Shown piece by piece: positions 1-52,742 of a stretch of DNA of 64,000 nucleotides (the stretch's first letter is position 1; each line of letters starts with the position of its first letter). The position numbers and the translations under genes were made by a program. The stretch comes from Bactericera cockerelli (taxonomy: Eukaryota > Arthropoda > Insecta > Hemiptera > Triozidae). Under the pieces are notes generated by a model. It was not told the origin of the DNA and made no database searches. It worked only from the letters and a program-made list of their open reading frames with translations. The stretch covers positions 37,797,702-37,861,701 of the forward strand of contig CM044961.1 of the NCBI GenBank assembly GCA_024516035.1. The letters run 5' to 3'.

Positions 1-144
1 AAATCTGAAAACCGGCACTTTTGCACTATTTCTGCTGTCAATCGGTGTCGTTTTAGGGAGCATATTAAAGTGAATAATCTTGAAATTTTTAATAAAAAAT
101 AATGAAACGTCCTGGGAAACGAACCATTTACAAAAAGTAATGAT

Positions 145-623
145 ATCCCACAAAAAACTACCGTTAAAAAAAGGGCCAAGTTCCAGAACAGAACTATCCA
201 AAAAGGTTTCGCCAATGAATGCAGTGATATCTTGTTTGCGGCCAAGTTATCTTGGTACTAAACTATTTCTTTTATTAAACCCCGTTTTCTGAGTTCCTCA
301 TTTGGTATGTTTTTAAACGCAAAATATCCTCTAACTTGGCCAGTTTTATGACATCGGTTGTATTGAATATTACGACTATATGTATAGGTACAGAATAACA
401 ATATAACCATCACAAGGAGCGACACTGGCCAAGTTAGAGGATAGTTTGCAGTTAAAAACATACCAAATGAGGAACTCAGAAAACGGGGTTTAATAAAAGA
501 AATAGTTTAGTACCAAGATAACTTGGCCGCAAACAAGATATCACTGCATTCATTGGCGAAACCTTTTTGGATAGTTCTGTTCTGGAACTTGGCCCTTTTT
601 TTAACGGTAGTTTTTTGTGGGAT
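145..623. mobile_element. Fold-back element with 200-bp inverted arms
   Basis: Bases 145-344 and 424-623 are inverted copies of one another and match almost throughout, with small differences (for example near 312-326). The spacer is 79 bp. There is no coding sequence. It would form a long hairpin and probably is a MITE or Foldback-type element. Target duplications could not be defined. Confidence 0.8.
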
Positions 624-663
624 TATATTCACGTAACAGATGACCGATTGTGACTCAATGACT

Positions 664-757
664 CATACATATATAATTTTATTATAATTATCTACAATAC
701 AATAAATAATACGCAAAGCTCATACATATACATATATAATTTTATTATAATTATCTA
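664..757. repeat. Short AT-rich direct duplication
   Basis: A unit containing CATATATAATTTTATTATAA and TTATCTAC occurs at about 669-697 and again at about 730-758. The rest of 624-1000 is AT-rich with nothing else recognised. Confidence 0.55.
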
Positions 758-999
758 CCATAAAAATAATACCCACCATAGCAGAATCATGTCATAACAA
801 GCACAATATTATTGAAACTTTAGAACAATGCAATCATGGCATAGGTAACAAAGAATGTCTCTAGTGTTATATTTATCCAATTTACTTCCGAGTTTACGTA
901 TAGGTAATTATATAAATCGAAAGTATTGTTTCAGTTTTTGTATTTTTTTTTTATTGTATAATTCTGATATCTGGACGTGTTTTGACCTCCTGAGCATTT

Positions 1000-1190
1000 G
1001 AGCAATAATAATAAAATACTCTTAAACCAACCACCAGGAGAGGTTAATGTTCAAAGCATTTTCTACCACCCAAACCTCAGAGTCTTATTATTATGTGGTC
1101 ATATTCTCAAACAAATGAGGAAAAATTCATGCACTGAGTGGGATTCGAACTACGACACCTGGATTACCAGACTAGCGCGTTAACTTGGTC
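1000..1190 (-). mobile_element. tRNA-derived SINE, family C
   Basis: The - strand reads a tRNA-like head (GGTTCGAATCC-type B box seen as GGATTCGAAC on the +) followed by TGAGGGTTAGGTGGTAGAAA-like body and a tail with CCTGGTGGTTA. It matches copies at 2676, 6085, 21847, 36815, 40620 and 52535. No functional tRNA cloverleaf is intact. The region 1195-1830 that follows is AT-rich with nothing recognised. Confidence 0.75.
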
Positions 1191-1831
1191 TGTGTCTATA
1201 AAAAAATTTAGACAGAAGATTTTCAATTTGCCACTACAGTTTTTACTTATAATATATTAAGGAAAGTATTGCATTTGTCGAAATTGTTGTTTTTTTATAT
1301 AGGTAAGAGTGTGGGAAAAACGGTTTTCCCATATAAATAAAAAATCAAATTCGTTTTTTTTTTAATTTGAAAAAATCTTTGAAGATAAAGGGATTTTGTG
1401 AAACATCTTGAATATAAAGGAAATAAATATTTCTATTTCTAATACATATTTATTTAAATTTCCGAATAATTTGTAATAATAGAAATCGAAAGTAGGTATT
1501 GATGTGTTCGTTTTTGTAAAAAATAATATTTTTTTCTTCATAATACACGTATATTTCTGGACGTTTCATAACCTCCTGAGTTTTTTATTTTTTTTTATCG
1601 CAAAGTGAACTTTTATCCATGAAGAAGTACCGTGTCAGTGTATTGTTTACTGATGCAATGGAAGCTTATGATTTTGTGTGGTTGGTTAAAAACGAAAGTA
1701 CGAAAAAACTAAACCTGATTCTGCGGTTGATAAAAAGAAACAATGACTAATCATTATTATCATGGGATTTGCCTTGTCTTAGGAATAACGTCATTATGGA
1801 CAGGATATTCAGTTACATTCAGAGCTATTGT

Positions 1832-2147
1832 TCCGACCTCAGTAGCTTGATTGATAAGGCGGCGGACTAGTAACCTGGAGGTGGGTGGTTCAAGTCCCTG
1901 TTTCAGCGTAGATTAAGTACTAACATTATAACCCCGCCCTTTAGTTAGGACATACGTATATATATTTTGTTTATTTTTTTCCTGTTTATATTTATATTGT
2001 CAATTTTGTATTTTAATTTTTACCATTATTTGTTTGTATATACCTATAAACTTATATGTTCTTCTAATAAAAAGTTTAATAATCATAAGTAAAGCTAGTT
2101 TGAGAACTTGTGATATCACGAAGGTGATTAACACAAATATGATTAAA
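1832..2147 (+). mobile_element. tRNA-derived SINE, family A, interrupted
   Basis: The head has TAGCTTGATTGATAAGGC and GGTGGTTCAAGTCC. The tail, ATCACGAAGGTGATTAACAC, is displaced to about 2110-2147. A different repeat (ACCCCGCCCTTTAGTTAGGA onward, about 1926-2096) sits between the halves, so this is a nested insertion. Other family A copies are at 35085, 49885, 53955, 54600 and 63240. Confidence 0.7.
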
Positions 2148-2174
2148 AAAAAAATATTCAGAGCTAATACTTAT

Positions 2175-2290
2175 CTGCCCCGGTATAGCTCAGTTGGCAA
2201 GGCGTCTGTCCGGTAATCTGGAGGTCGCGGGTTCGAATCTCAAGTACCCAACCGGGACATGACAAGTTACTCTCCAATTTCGACCACTAA
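2175..2290 (+). mobile_element. tRNA-derived SINE, family B (partial)
   Basis: The head, CCCGGTATAGCTCAGTTGGC, has a B box GGGTTCGAATC and then CCGGGACATGACAAGTTA, the body shared with family B copies at 14107, 26993, 34316, 44105 and 52019. A degenerate end follows. It is not an intact tRNA gene. Confidence 0.7.
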
Positions 2291-2522
2291 TGGTCTCTAT
2301 TGATAAAAAATGATGAATTTGCTCGAGAAAATGCTCGAAGTCAAAAGCAAAAGGTCTGAAGTAAAAGCATTTGCTCTTTTTCATTCTCATAATCATTTGT
2401 TTTTACTCGTACTATGTTTGAATTTGCATCCGGTGTTAAGTCGTATGGGATTCTTTTCCCTCAAAATCCTGTGATTTTTCATTGACTTCCTCTAATCTCC
2501 CGTGTCTTGCTCTCTGTTGCAG

Positions 2523-44585
<42,063 letters not shown>

Positions 44586-44630
44586 GAGAGACTAGCCAAC
44601 CCTTACAAGCCAGGATAGCTTGCAGTTTCC

Positions 44631-44718
44631 TAAGGCTGTACGATCACATCAACCGCAAGATTCAGTTCGAACCCGGGGTGTCGCCGACACCAGAACCTGG
44701 GAGCAACTAGGAGAGACA
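44631..44718 (+). repeat. Copy of the end of the wge-like coding region in the 3' flank
   Basis: GGCTGTACGATCACATCAAC through GGGAGCAACTAGGAGAGAC repeats 44509-44595 with a 3-bp difference (GTGTCGCCGACACC versus GTGGCGCCGACGACACC). A shorter third copy is at about 45426-45455. Between the first two lies a piece of the 31715-type repeat. Confidence 0.9.
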
Positions 44719-44783
44719 GCGATCCTGATTCCGTTTCCAATCAGAGTACAGTTGAAAAGGAGATGTTTCAACCGTCAAATTTT

Positions 44784-45254
44784 GTTCAAATAACCCAATC
44801 TCAGACTGTGTTGTTTACCCAAATAAAATAACCCAATCAGACTGTGTAAAATAACCCAATCAGACTGTGTTGTTTACCCAAATAACCCAATCAGACTGTG
44901 TTGTTTACCCAAATAACCCAATCAGAATGTGTTGTTTACCCAACTAACCCAATCAAACTGTGTTGTTTACCCAAATAACCCAATCAGACTGTGTTGTTTA
45001 CCCAAATAACCCAATCAGAGTGTGTTGTTTACCCAAATAACCCAATCAGACTGTGTTGTTTGCCCAAATAACCCAATCAGAATGTGTTGTTTGCCCAAAT
45101 AACCCAATCAGACTGTGTTGTTTGTCCAAATAACCCAATCAGAGTGTGTTGTTTACCCAAATAACCCAATCAGACTGTGTTGTTTGCCCAAATAACCCAA
45201 TCAGACTGTGTTGTTTGCCCAAATAACCCAATCAGACTGTGTTGTTTTGCACAA
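44784..45254. repeat. 31-bp tandem array with CCAATCAG in each unit
   Basis: About 14 units of AACCCAATCAGACTGTGTTG plus TTTACCCAAAT. Variation includes GAGTGTG, GAATGTG and TTTGCCC. Two more units are at about 45750-45800. Confidence 0.9.
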
Positions 45255-45449
45255 ATAACCCGATATCAGTGCAGTTGAAAGGGAGATTTGGGGATTACGA
45301 GGGAGCAACTAGGAGAGACAGCGATCATGATTCCGTTTCCAATCAGAGTGCAATTTGAAAGGGATATTTCTCCTTTCAACTGCAAAGTTTTGTTCAAATA
45401 ACTCAAGCTCAGACTGTGTTGTTTACCGCGGGGTAGGGCCGACACTAGA

Positions 45450-45662
45450 ACCGGGGAGGAACTAGCCAACCCTTACAAGCCAGGCTAGCTGGCAGTTTCC
45501 TAAGGGGTTTAATGACTTGTACAGAAAAGTCCAAGTCCTCATGATGGTTGATCGCACCTAGAAATATGTGGTTCAGGACGAGCCAACTTTGAAATAAAGC
45601 TGGCTGGAAACCATCACTCCCCCTACAGCTGTATCCAAGCTGGCTACAACAACAACAACTAG
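45450..45662. repeat. Reverse copy of the 31715-type dispersed repeat
   Basis: It reads AACTAGCCAACCCTTACAAG, then GATGGTTGATCGCACCTAGA and CCAAGCTGGCTACAACAACA, the reverse of 31715-31920. Confidence 0.65.
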
Positions 45663-46120
45663 GAGAGACAGCGATCATAATTTCGTTTCCAATCGGAGTG
45701 CAATTGAAAGGGAGATTTTTCCTTTCAACTGTCGAATTTTGTTCAAATAACTCAATCTCAGACTGTGTTGTTTGCCCAAATAACCCAATCAGACTGTGTT
45801 CAGACAGCCTTTGTTCTGTTGTAAACGATTTTATGGTTGTTGTACCACGAAAATACCACAACGCTATTATGGTATTTTTCATTCATGATTTTGTTTATTT
45901 TCTGACATAATTGTAACAGATTTTCGTGGAAAGTTCTGTGATTGTGTATTGCAATGATTTGAAACTTAGAAATCATTTTTTTGTAATGTCTTTGTCGAAA
46001 TCGATTTATTGCATTGTACTAAAATATCGAAATTGATTTATTTTCTGACTCAAATCAAAAGTCAGTCTTGTGATCTTTGCGAGAGAAAAAATCCTTTTTT
46101 CCTATCAAAACAATAAAAAA

Positions 46121-47150
46121 ACTTAATGTGATTTTCCGTAACTATTAATGCTAGAATTAGGTTTCGTAAATAGTGTTTATTTTTCACGTTTTTCCCTCGT
46201 GTGTGAAATTTTTATTTTTCTCTACATTAAATTTGTATTAATTTTGTAGGGATTGAACGAACAGACGTATGGGGAGCTATAATTTTTAGGGCAGATAATC
46301 AAATTTACTATAAAAAAAAATTTGTTAAATCAATATAGGTATTGATTTAATCCTGGTATCATACCTAGAAATTTAATCGCAAGGTAACCCCAAATGCCAA
46401 AAAACCGATTTCTAATATTAGAAATTTATCGGAATTAATACAAAAAAAATGCATTTACTGTTTTTTTAAGATACTTTTTTTCAAAATAATTTATAGATGA
46501 AATAAATTATTTTGAAGTAAATAATAAATCATTGGATTTTTATTTATTCAACAATTTACTTACATTGTCTATTTAATATAGGTACATAATAACTATGTAT
46601 CTATTATAATTCATATTATATAAAAACTAAATACAAATAATTCTGTCACTCGCCCCTTGTTAGGGTCACGTCTGTTTGTTCAATGCCACCATGTCTCTAC
46701 AGCCATATTTTTTAACAATAAAATTTGAAATTAAGGAACTGGAAGGAGTGTTATATCTGATCTAATTGAAATAAATTGAGTTATATTGGGTGAAATAAAT
46801 TACTTTGAAAATTAACACAGATCAACGAAAATTTATATCATTTTCAATGTGTAAGTCATTCAATCTAATTGCAACCCACCATATGGTGGGTAGCATGAAT
46901 ATTTGTCTAAAAAATAAATATTACTCTTCTTCATCATTGGAGGCAATACTTGACAATGACTTGAGTGCAAATATATTTAACATAATATACTCGTACACAG
47001 GTCATTTAATTAAAAATCTAGTTATGAATACAGTCTAATCTGGATATAAGAGAACTTAAAGGACCGGCAGTGTTTTCTCTTATATCCCGGTTCTTCTGTA
47101 TTTATTAATGGCAGGTATTGTATTCATAGAAAAATATGCCTTTTTTAATT
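46121..47150. other. Intergenic AT-rich sequence
   Basis: No gene was recognised. It has a short inverted repeat (CAAAATAATTTAT with AAATAAATTATTTTG, 46484-46517) and a fragment at 47036-47100 resembling the pogo-like MITE end (CTGGATATAAGAGAAC). Confidence 0.5.
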
Positions 47151-47154
47151 TTAA

Positions 47155-47300
47155 AAGGTAACTGTCCCCCGGAATGCTTTGCATTACTTCAGGGTACTTT
47201 ACCTTTACATCCATGCCATTCCGGAAACGGAAAAACTCGGTCAGAATTTTCTCGCAACCTCCGGGTCAGCAACCAATGCTCTTTAACCACGGAGGTAGGT
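47155..47300 (-). mobile_element. tRNA-derived SINE, family D (degenerate)
   Basis: It reads TGCATTACTTCAGGGTACTT, then ATGCCATTCCGGAAACGGAA and CCGGGTCAGCAACCAATGCT, the reverse of family D. The B box is lost. Confidence 0.7.
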
Positions 47301-47796
47301 ATTCATAAAACATATGGCTGTATTATACATACCTAAAACATAGAATTGTATTTTTAAATTTTGTATTCTTAACTTTTACACTCTGTGATTATTTTAAATA
47401 CCTACCCACATGCTGGGATTGTTTCTTTGTATTATTGCGATCAAGAATATTTTTTCATACTTATTAGAGGTCTACCTGTTTGTGTGTAGATTGATAGTTA
47501 TCAGAGGTCTACCTGTTTGTGTGTAGAATTTGTGGGCTTTAGACATACATAGGCCTTCATGGAGGTGTGTGATTTCGCTGTATATTTTTGGTATTAACCT
47601 TTCCACTCATCTGTCTGCATATCCCACTGTCCATGTCCATACTACGAACATCTCGCTATGCGAAAGATCCCGCGTTAAAATCTCGAAGCTAGCACAAAAA
47701 TGTAATTTGAGACTTTGCTATCAAATATGTATGAGTTTCAGCAAGAAGAGATTCTTAAAGGCCTACGCTCTGTCATTAAAAATATTTGCTGCCAGC

Positions 47797-47965
47797 AACT
47801 GATCGTCCAGCGAGGTGAAGACTTCGTGATGCTGACATTCCGGCCCAACCCAGGCTGAGTGAGGTAGCATGTTTGTGAATTTCCTGCGAATGTAGGGTAA
47901 CACCCTCGTCATGATATGACCATGCAATTGAAATGACGTTAAACTTAAAAAAAAAAAGAAAAATT
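47797..47965 (+). mobile_element. 5S rRNA-derived SINE (5'-truncated)
   Basis: It starts within the 5S part (GTCCAGCGAGGTGAAGACTT) and continues ATGCTGACATTCCGGCCCAA, then GAATGTAGGGTAACACCCTC and GATATGACCATGCAATTG. It ends in an A-run at about 47949. Confidence 0.7.
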
Positions 47966-48051
47966 GATGATGATGCCATTACTTTCGTCTTATAAATAAT
48001 AATAATAATAAAAAAATATAGGTATATAATAATTATTAATATTCTTTGCCA

Positions 48052-49597
48052 TAATGGGGCTTTCCCACATTTTTTAAAAACTAATTATTCTTATTGTTTA
48101 GAACACGCTGATTCTATTGGTGACATCCATTTTCAGTTTAGGAATCGCAATCATTGAGAAAATTTCATTTGAAAATCGGAAAATTCAAAACACCCTAATT
48201 TTCGCGGGCAGCCATTTTTGTTTTGATGACGTCAAAAGTATGTAAACAAAAAATTTGGAGTTTTGAAATACTACAGTTTCCATAGGTTTCTCATAGGTAT
48301 CACTTCAATGAAATTGTTTTTGAAGCCTTCAGTGAATGAAAAACAGTAATTAATTTGTTATAAATACTGTTCTTGATACTATGGCTGACTATTACAAGAA
48401 TTGTTTGTGGAACACGTTGTGAAAACAATGTGAAACACGGCGATTGAAAACGGGGTATTCTTTCTAGACTCCTCGAGTCTAGCTTGCCCATACTGCAGTC
48501 GCGACCTTGATAATTTCTATTTTCTATTTTCGTTCTGTGAGAATTCAGGATTCGCGAAGTGTTCAAGAGTCCAGCATACTGTCTTGGTAGTACAAAACCG
48601 ATTGCTACGAGTTAGGATGCTGGACCTTTGAACACTTTGCAAATTCACGTTCCACTTTCACAGAAGACTGTTGATGTTGTTACTTATTGTTCACACTCCC
48701 AATTGTTGTTACTTATTGTTCAAAATAGCCACGTGTATTCAATGTGAATCAATCACGAAGAAGTATTGTGTCCGTAATTGTTTTAAAACGAAAAAATGCA
48801 ATACGAAGAAGATTTTCATTAGCGTCATATTCGATAGTCGGAAGTAAAAGAGCAATATAGAGATTCCTTTGATAAAATCTCTAGCCTATACGTATATAAA
48901 TATGGCACAGAACTTCTCATTCTTACTTAACCCAATAACCTTGTATAGACCGCAATCCAAATTCAACATACTCACTAAAGTTATCCTTAACAAATTTACT
49001 TTAGTCAGTAAATTACCAATGATGAATTTTAAATTAAACCAAAGCGTTCACCAATCTATGTCCTAACCACGCTGGACGTTTCTTAACCAAAGCGATCGAT
49101 TGGATGGCTGGCTGCGCTTTAATTTGGTTTGCTAAAGTACGTCTGCAGCACGCGTGAAATACACGCGTAAATTGAAGAAATTGGCCATTGTATAAGTCCT
49201 TACTGCAGGTAAATTTCCACTGACAGCCTTTGCAATACCGTCATCTACTGACATTTTAGACATTGTTAGTTAACATTAAAATTTAAAAATACTGTATTAG
49301 AGTTAAAATTCACAAAGTTATTACAGTTTTAAATCGACTCTTCACATTCAACTCTAATGTAATTCTACACACAAAATTCAAAATAGCGTTTCAAAATTGT
49401 TTGTTTACATACTTTTGACGTCACAGCGTAGGCGACCAATCAGATTGCGTTATTTCAAGGAAGACCTTTGGAGAGCCTTTTCATCCCTAAGGAATGACTT
49501 TTTTAATTTTTGGACATCAAAATCGTGTTCCTCGGGTCTTTTTACATTAGAATCAATCATTTGCTCGAAAAAAATAGTCATTTGGGAAAGCCCCATT
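48052..49597. mobile_element. Putative decayed DNA transposon with inverted ends (unidentified)
   Basis: AATGGGGCTTTCCCA at 48053 and TGGGAAAGCCCCATT near 49597 are inverted ends. Further in, GACGTCAAAAGTATGTAAAC (48228) has an inverted counterpart at 49402-49422. The interior has another imperfect inverted pair (about 48530-48580 and 48615-48665). A - strand stretch near the right end translates without stops as FVEKSTEVKDFRPYSNILEA and on for about 70 codons. I do not recognise the family and saw no clear target duplication. Confidence 0.45.
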
Positions 49598-49884
49598 TTC
49601 ACTAATGCTTCGAGAATGTTTGAGTATGGACGAAAATCTTTTACCTCTGTCGATTTCTCTACAAATTCTTGTAACCCTTGATAGATTTTTTGTTTTATAT
49701 AAAATTCGAAAACCTATGTAGAATTTCCCGCTTTTGGATTCACCTACAAAAATGTATTCCCTGTATTTCTTACCCTTCTCAGGATTTTGCATCCAGCCCT
49801 GGCACTTATCCCAACACAAAACTTGACTGTACCAGGGCGGGTTTCAATTTATTGTGCAGACCGTTATGCTGGTTAATATAGCTT

Positions 49885-50035
49885 GATCGGACCGACCTTA
49901 ATAGCTTGATCGATAAGGCGGCAGACTTGTAACCTGGAGGTCGGTGGTTCAAGTCCCGGTTTCAGCGTAGATTTAGTAAAGCGAGTTAGAGTAGGTGTGA
50001 CATCACGAAAGTGATTAACACAAATATGATAACTT
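49885..50035 (+). mobile_element. tRNA-derived SINE, family A
   Basis: It has head AATAGCTTGATCGATAAGGC, B box GGTGGTTCAAGTCCCGG, body TTTCAGCGTAGATTTAGTAA and tail ATCACGAAAGTGATTAACAC. It is the best-preserved + copy. Confidence 0.8.
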
Positions 50036-50640
50036 TTGAACTTTACTCACCGTTGGTTTCATGATGTTCAATGCAATCTCTTCTATCCTGCCCTTATAGT
50101 TTCTGGCATAACTGTCTGTACACTCAAGTTAAATTTAAAGACTGTATGTTGTATTTTATTGTTTAATTTCTAAGTGCTACGTTTCTCGTTTTGTTTATCA
50201 TGTTCTGTAGTTGTGTAGTTTTGTAAATAACTCCGACATATTTCACCTGTTTGCTTCAACTCATTTCATTTTTGTCCTTTGGTATTTTTTTATTATGAAT
50301 ATTTAATGATATTTATTTACAGAGGAGACTAACAATCAGAGTCCTTGCTCCTTAAAAAAAAATAGTCTGGCTGGGGGACTATAAACAGGGAGGAGACCAG
50401 CATTGGCTTGGTTCTAGGGGCCCTTGTCAATTATTAGCCTCCTTGTAAAGACAGTGGTAGAAGTGCTGAGTCATTCCTCCACTGTCTGGCTACCATCGTT
50501 CACGATGACGCCACCCTATGATGATGATGATGATATCTATTTTAAAAGAAATCTTTAACAACCGAAGTCCTTGCCCCTATGTTATTTCTACTATTTAAGT
50601 CTTGTTGGGGACTTAGCCCCTTGTTTCTTTCTTGTACTTT
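50036..50640. other. Intergenic sequence with a repeat fragment
   Basis: AT-rich. 50345-50460 holds AGTCTGGCTGGGGGACTATA, a relative of the 31715-type repeat. GATGATGATGATGAT is at about 50519. No gene is seen. Confidence 0.45.
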
Positions 50641-50872
50641 ACGGGCGAAATTAATAGACAAATTCTATAACTTGAGTCATTGCTTAGCATCGGTTATCCC
50701 CATTTAAGACAGCCATTTTTTTTCATTGTTAAAATAATTATTTGTATTGTATATATGTCCATTTATATCTAATAAAGTGTTGAATAATAATAATAATACG
50801 CAATTCGCGACTTAGCACCACAAAGGTATTTCTCACAGAGGTATCACAAAAACGTCTATTAATTCCGCCCAT
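50641..50872. mobile_element. Harbinger-like MITE with internal insertion
   Basis: The ends GGGCGAAATTAATAGAC and GTCTATTAATTCCGCCC match the 13397 element. The interior shares GCTTAGCATCGGTT and ACGCAATTCGCGACTTAGCA but is split by AT-rich sequence (50705-50798). Confidence 0.7.
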
Positions 50873-51250
50873 ATCTTTCACTACCTCTCTCCTCTCTGTA
50901 GTCATAAGCTCTCTTCATTCCCCTTTTGTATTTTCTCCCTGCTTTAAAAACATACGCTTAAAAGATTTTATTTAACAAGTTGTGTAGTGATATTTTTCTA
51001 ATTATTTTGTAATATTTTTTGTAAGTGTGTAATTTCTTTTTTTACTTTTCTTATCCTATAATAAGGAAAGTATTGTATTTCTACTGTAAGCTCGTTTTTC
51101 GAAATGTTAAATTTGTAAATGAATATTGAATCGAGGACACGGTGATGTCTCTATTTTGAAATGTGATTCCAAGTTTGGGATGAACTGTGAACAGTGCGCT
51201 AGTTTCTTATTTTGCAGTCGACAATACTTTGGTCGTTATCAAACCGATTA

Positions 51251-51475
51251 GCCAACGTCGATGACGCGATGAATGCACCGGTTCTCGTGGGATCACCGCA
51301 GTTAAGCAACGTTCAGCGAGGTGAAGACTTCGTGATGCTGGCATTCCGGCCCAATCCAAGGCTGGGTGAAGTGTGGGTAGCAGGTTTGTGAGTTTCCTGC
51401 GAATGGAGGGTAACACTCTCGTCTTGATATGACCATGCAGTTGAAAGCGACGTTGTACCCAAATTAAAAAAAAAA
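51251..51475 (+). mobile_element. 5S rRNA-derived SINE (full copy)
   Basis: The head starts GCCAACGTCGATGACGCGAT, then GCACCGGTTCTCGTGGGATC, ACCGCAGTTAAGCAACGTTC and AGCGAGGTGAAGACTT. This follows the order of metazoan 5S rRNA (GCCAAC start, TTCTCGT, GATCACCG, AGTTAAGCA). The body, GGCATTCCGGCCCAATCC to GATATGACCATGCAGTTG, is unrelated to 5S. It ends in an A-run. This is a SINE with a 5S-type Pol III promoter. Confidence 0.8.
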
Positions 51476-51489
51476 GCTTAGCAGTTTTT

Positions 51490-51686
51490 TTTGGGGGTCT
51501 TTAATTTCGCTTTCAACTGGCAGGACCTCAATTCGCAGGAAACTCACAAACCTGCTACCCACATTCACTTCACCAGCCTGGGTTGGGCCAGAATGCCAGC
51601 ATCACGAAGTCTTCTCCTCGCTGGACGTTGCTTAACTTCGGTGATCTCACGAGAATCGGTGCATTCAACGCGCCATCGACGTTGGC
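51490..51686 (-). mobile_element. 5S rRNA-derived SINE (inverted neighbour copy)
   Basis: The reverse strand reads GCCAACGTCGATGGCGCGTT, GCACCGATTCTCGTGAGATC, ACCGAAGTTAAGCAACGTCC and AGCGAGGAGAAGACTTCGTG, then the same body. It faces the copy at 51251 tail to tail, 14 bases apart. Confidence 0.8.
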
Positions 51687-52018
51687 TATGCTTAACGTAA
51701 GAAGCTCTACTACCAGATGCAACTGGGATGTAAGAAACTGGTGCTTGTTTCGTAGTCAATGCCTTACCGTTAAGTTGATGACATACGTTGGACTGTTGAA
51801 CTGTTTATGTAAGGGTGCTATAAATATTGAATGTATTTCGTGTATATGTACAGAACACAAAAAAAAAATATTAACTATAAATAAAACTATGCATATGTAC
51901 AACAGTGGTTTTCATTTCTCTCTCTCTTTCTTTTAGCCAGAACCTCTTGTTATCGATAGTTGAATATCGATAATTGAATATTGATATCGGATATATGACA
52001 GAACCAAGACAAGGAGTA

Positions 52019-52175
52019 GTCCCGGTAGCTCAGTGGTCAATGTGTCGGTGTGGTAATCCAAAGATCTTGGGTTCGAAACCAAACCGGATGCCTAATCTCT
52101 CATTTGGGATTTTTACTATTTATTTTGGAATTTTGACTACATAATGAAATGTCTCACAGCTAGATAAATTGAGTT
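52019..52175 (+). mobile_element. tRNA-derived SINE, family B (degenerate)
   Basis: It has head GTCCCGGTAGCTCAGTGGTC and B box GGGTTCGAAACC, then CTCATTTGGGATTTTTACTA. The middle has decayed. Confidence 0.75.
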
Positions 52176-52534
52176 ATTACGGGAACAAATACTAAGCTGA
52201 AATATTTTTCAAAGGCAGAAATATAAATCCTAACCTGAGATTTCAGTGTATTTATTAACTCACTACTGAGGTTAGAAATACGAAAATTTAACAAAACCAA
52301 AAGTAAATTGTCATAATATATGTATTTATTAAATTAATTATTGTTATAATATACACACAAACATGATACTTTATTTTTCATCAGGTATATAAAAAATATC
52401 AGGTAAATCGTTTTAAAAAAAGTATTTAAACTATTAAATAAAACACACAAATATATCGATGCAAGAATGTTCGCAGCTCTGCGAAATGTATGATTGAAAC
52501 ATCGGAGTAGCCAGGGTCGGTAAAGATAACATAA

Positions 52535-52742
52535 TAACACTCTTTAGTGGAAGATAACCACTCGGCGAGGTTAATGCTCAAAGCATTTTCTACCACCTAA
52601 CCCTCAGAGTCTCATTATTATGCGGTCTCAAACTCAAATTAATGAGGAAAAATTCATGCACTGGGTGGGATTCGATCCAACGGATCCCTACACTAACTGG
52701 ATTACTAGACTAGCGCGTTAACCACTTGACCACCAGTGCACT
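52535..52742 (-). mobile_element. tRNA-derived SINE, family C (full copy)
   Basis: It reads ACACTCTTTAGTGGAAGATA, AATGCTCAAAGCATTTTCTA, CCCTCAGAGTCTCATTATTA and GGCGGTGGGATTCGATCC-like sequence to CCACTTGACCACCAGTGCAC. This copy defines the family C ends well. Confidence 0.8.

Larger units (their letters stand above)
44586..46120 (+). other. 3' untranslated or flanking region of wge-like gene
   Basis: This is the presumed 3' UTR. It contains a copy of the terminal coding segment (44631-44718), a 31-bp tandem array (44784-45254) and a dispersed repeat (44597-44630 and 45450-45660) that matches in reverse the repeat at 31715-31990. Candidate poly(A) signals AATAAA are at about 44822 and 46112. 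Neither is proven, so the transcript end is unknown. Confidence 0.45.

Noticed and set aside
2177..2260. Candidate functional tRNA genes (also at 2733, 26993, 44105, 49885 and others)
   Set aside because: They have A- and B-box-like motifs, but the stems do not close and each continues into a shared non-tRNA body, which marks them as SINE heads.
44784..45254. CRISPR-like array in the 31-bp repeats
   Set aside because: Pure tandem repeats without spacers.
46805..47038. 77-codon + strand frame in the intergenic region
   Set aside because: No similarity recognised, AT-rich composition and no splice or promoter context; length is within chance expectation.
51251..51370. Functional 5S rRNA gene
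   Set aside because: Only the first two thirds resemble 5S; the 3' part of the molecule is replaced by SINE body and no terminator T-run follows.
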